From the NCBI GenBank assembly GCA_028279875.1, contig JANQMU010000076.1, positions 1-64,000 of the forward strand: 64,000 nt of DNA, written 5' to 3'. The position numbers and the translations under genes were made by a program. The DNA comes from Rhizobiaceae bacterium. GTDB taxonomy: Bacteria > Pseudomonadota > Alphaproteobacteria > Rhizobiales > Rhizobiaceae. Below are positions 62,965 to 64,000 of the stretch, piece after piece; position 1 is the stretch's first letter; every line of letters starts with the position of its first letter. Under the pieces are notes generated by a model. That model searched no databases. It saw only the letters and a list, made by a program, of their open reading frames with translations, and was not told the origin of the DNA.

Positions 62965-63294
62965 TCAAGCGCCCAACCGATAGCCTGAAAAGTCGGCAAG
63001 TTTTGGAGCCTTCTTCAGAGCGGGATCCCGGTCGGCATGCCAGGCATCACACTCGGCCTGCATCCGAAGCCAGATGCCGGCACCGTTGCCGAAGAAATGT
63101 CCCAATGCGCCGGCGACTTGCCGGGTAACCGGCTTCTTCCCGGTCATGATGTCATGAAGGTGTTGCCGGGAAATCCCAAGATGCTTCGCCAGTTCGCTTT
63201 TGGTCATGCTTATGTCAGGGAAAATGTCTTCCAGCACCGCACCGGGATGGGTAGGGCAGCGGTTCGGATCGCGAACAGCGGGATATTCAGTCAT
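62965..63294 (-). CDS. higA: HigA-family antitoxin
   Basis: This 109-residue Xre-type protein starts with the HigA pattern CPTHPGAVLEDIFP. The helix-turn-helix follows (about 30-65, MTKSELAKHLGISRQHLHDI and GKKPVTRQVAGALGHFFG), then WLRMQAECDAWHA. It would bind the HigB toxin and repress its own operon. The ATG at 63294 has AAGGG upstream. The gene order toxin-antitoxin is that of higBA, but the toxin gene upstream is truncated. Confidence 0.9.
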   Translation of the reverse strand: MTEYPAVRDPNRCPTHPGAVLEDIFPDISMTKSELAKHLGISRQHLHDIMTGKKPVTRQVAGALGHFFGNGAGIWLRMQAECDAWHADRDPALKKAPKLADFSGYRLGA

Positions 63295-63311
63295 TGCGAT
63301 ATCACCCTTTC

Positions 63312-63479
63312 TCAGTGGTATTGCTTGAAATCGAAGGTATAGGCGTTTCCGCCTTCAAACTTAAAAGTTGCGCACCAGGGACCATTCATATGGATGGTGT
63401 AGCGCTTTGGAGAGAAGCCGGAAAGCTTTGCGCGCGTCCGACATCCTGTTGACCGGGCGGCGGCGGTGGACAGTTGCAT
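63312..63479 (-). pseudogene. Truncated higB toxin, C-terminal remnant
   Basis: A 55-codon frame ends 17 bp before higA. Its last 30 residues (RYTIHMNGPWCATFKF, then GGNAYTFDFKQYH) match the C-terminal strands of HigB/RelE toxins, which end in a similar W-x2-TF-x-F and a final YH. The N-terminal half of the toxin, including the helices before the sheet, is missing and replaced by unrelated Ala-rich codons. The full-length family is about 90 residues. The toxin should be inactive. Confidence 0.7.
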
Positions 63480-63532
63480 CCTGTTTCCGATAAGTGGTCA
63501 TCGCCGCAGCCAAACAAGGGTTCAGCCCGTTC

Positions 63533-64000
63533 ATGCTTCCCATACGTGACAGCTATGATGCACTGATCGGGGATTTCCGATGGGAGATCCCGGATCGGTT
63601 CAACATTGCCAGGGCGACCTGTGATGACTGGGCTGCAAAGGCGCCGGAGCGGGTCTGCCTGCTGCATTACCGGCCGGAAGGCGAGCCGGACAGGCTGACC
63701 TACGGCGCGTTGCGGGACCGGTCTAACGCGCTGGCCAATGGGCTTGCGGCACAGGGCGTTCAGCGCGGCGACCGGGTGGCGCTGATGTTGCCGCAGGGGT
63801 TCGAGACGGCAATTGCGCATCTGGCGATCTACAAGCTCGGCGCCATCGCTGTGCCGCTGGCGCTGCTTTTCGGGCCCGATGCGCTGGCCTACCGGCTAAA
63901 GACCGCCGGTGCTGCGGCGCTGGTCACCAATCGGGACGGGGCCGCAAAGGCGGCGCAGGTCATTGACGGGCTCACGACGCGTCCCGTCGTGGTGTCGACC
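63533..64000 (+). CDS. AMP-binding acyl-CoA synthetase, 5' part only
   Basis: The first 156 residues of an ANL-superfamily ligase are visible, and the frame is open to the window edge. Landmarks are FNIARATCDDWA, LTYGALRDRSNALANGLAAQGVQRGDRVAL and YKLGAIAVPLALLFGPDALAYRL. These fit the medium-chain/AcsA-like acyl-CoA synthetase group. The AMP-binding motifs lie beyond the window. The base composition is back to the GC-rich style of the core genes. The ATG at 63533 has AAGGG only at a distance, so the start is moderately sure. Confidence 0.85.
   Translation, partial: MLPIRDSYDALIGDFRWEIPDRFNIARATCDDWAAKAPERVCLLHYRPEGEPDRLTYGALRDRSNALANGLAAQGVQRGDRVALMLPQGFETAIAHLAIYKLGAIAVPLALLFGPDALAYRLKTAGAAALVTNRDGAAKAAQVIDGLTTRPVVVST

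Noticed and set aside
63386-63820. A 144-residue leftward frame overlapping the acyl-CoA synthetase and the higB remnant
   Set aside because: It has no domain and is antisense to a clear AMP-binding enzyme.
58913-64000. A second copy of the tRNA-Leu 3' end as attachment site
   Set aside because: I looked for the T-arm and acceptor sequence by eye and did not find it inside the window.

Overview
The window reads as the chromosome of a GC-rich alphaproteobacterium, most likely a member of Hyphomicrobiales (Rhizobiales). The evidence is gene order recalled from that group: ftsE-ftsX next to hpt and a CpdR-type receiver, a TIGR02302 (DUF4175) membrane protein, then lysA-lptM-argH with a divergent TlpA-type thioredoxin, and ydcF-plsC. 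A twin-transmembrane protein beside a PduO-type cobalamin adenosyltransferase, an ETF pair with hydroxyacyl-CoA dehydrogenase, and a globin-coupled chemoreceptor fit the same picture. No species can be named from the sequence alone.

Layout: (1) 1-1443, plsC (cut by the window edge) and ydcF. (2) 1565-10766, a catabolic block inserted between ydcF and ftsX, which are normally neighbours. It holds a tripartite tricarboxylate-type importer (tctCBA), an enolase-superfamily acid-sugar dehydratase, an HpcH/HpaI aldolase, a cytoplasmic type I sulfatase and two close LysR paralogues. Three intergenic regions in the block share a 19-bp motif. (3) 10907-20971, the housekeeping core ftsX, ftsE, hpt, cpdR, TIGR02302, lysA, lptM, argH and tlpA. 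(4) 21188-27699, a GntR-controlled sugar oxidation and uptake locus (SMP-30 lactonase, Gfo/Idh/MocA dehydrogenase, RbsABC-type importer). (5) 27732-40138, a ten-gene leftward operon with an RbsABC-type importer, SorC regulator, aldo/keto reductase, GlpD-like FAD dehydrogenase, class I aldolase, FGGY kinase, zinc-less alcohol dehydrogenase and GMC oxidoreductase. It looks like polyol or ketose catabolism. (6) 40446-58682, chemoreceptor, small stress-type proteins, aminotransferase, membrane proteins, B12 radical SAM protein, hbd-etfAB, rhomboid, adenosyltransferase, SDR, YihY, gluQ, DNA glycosylase, HNH nuclease, dsbB and a DedA-like protein. (7) 58828-63532, a tRNA-Leu(CAA) followed by an AT-richer patch. 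This patch carries a large fusion of a metallopeptidase-like domain to a subtilase, a broken IS5-family transposase, and a higA antitoxin beside a truncated higB. The window ends in an acyl-CoA synthetase cut by the edge.

How the genes work together: regions 2, 4 and 5 are three independent uptake-plus-degradation modules, each with its own regulator family (LysR, GntR, SorC). Region 2 is the most coherent. It can be read as import of a sulfated sugar acid, intracellular desulfation, dehydration to a 2-keto-3-deoxy acid, and aldol cleavage. The tRNA-proximal patch is the clearest horizontally acquired segment and holds the least familiar protein in the window.
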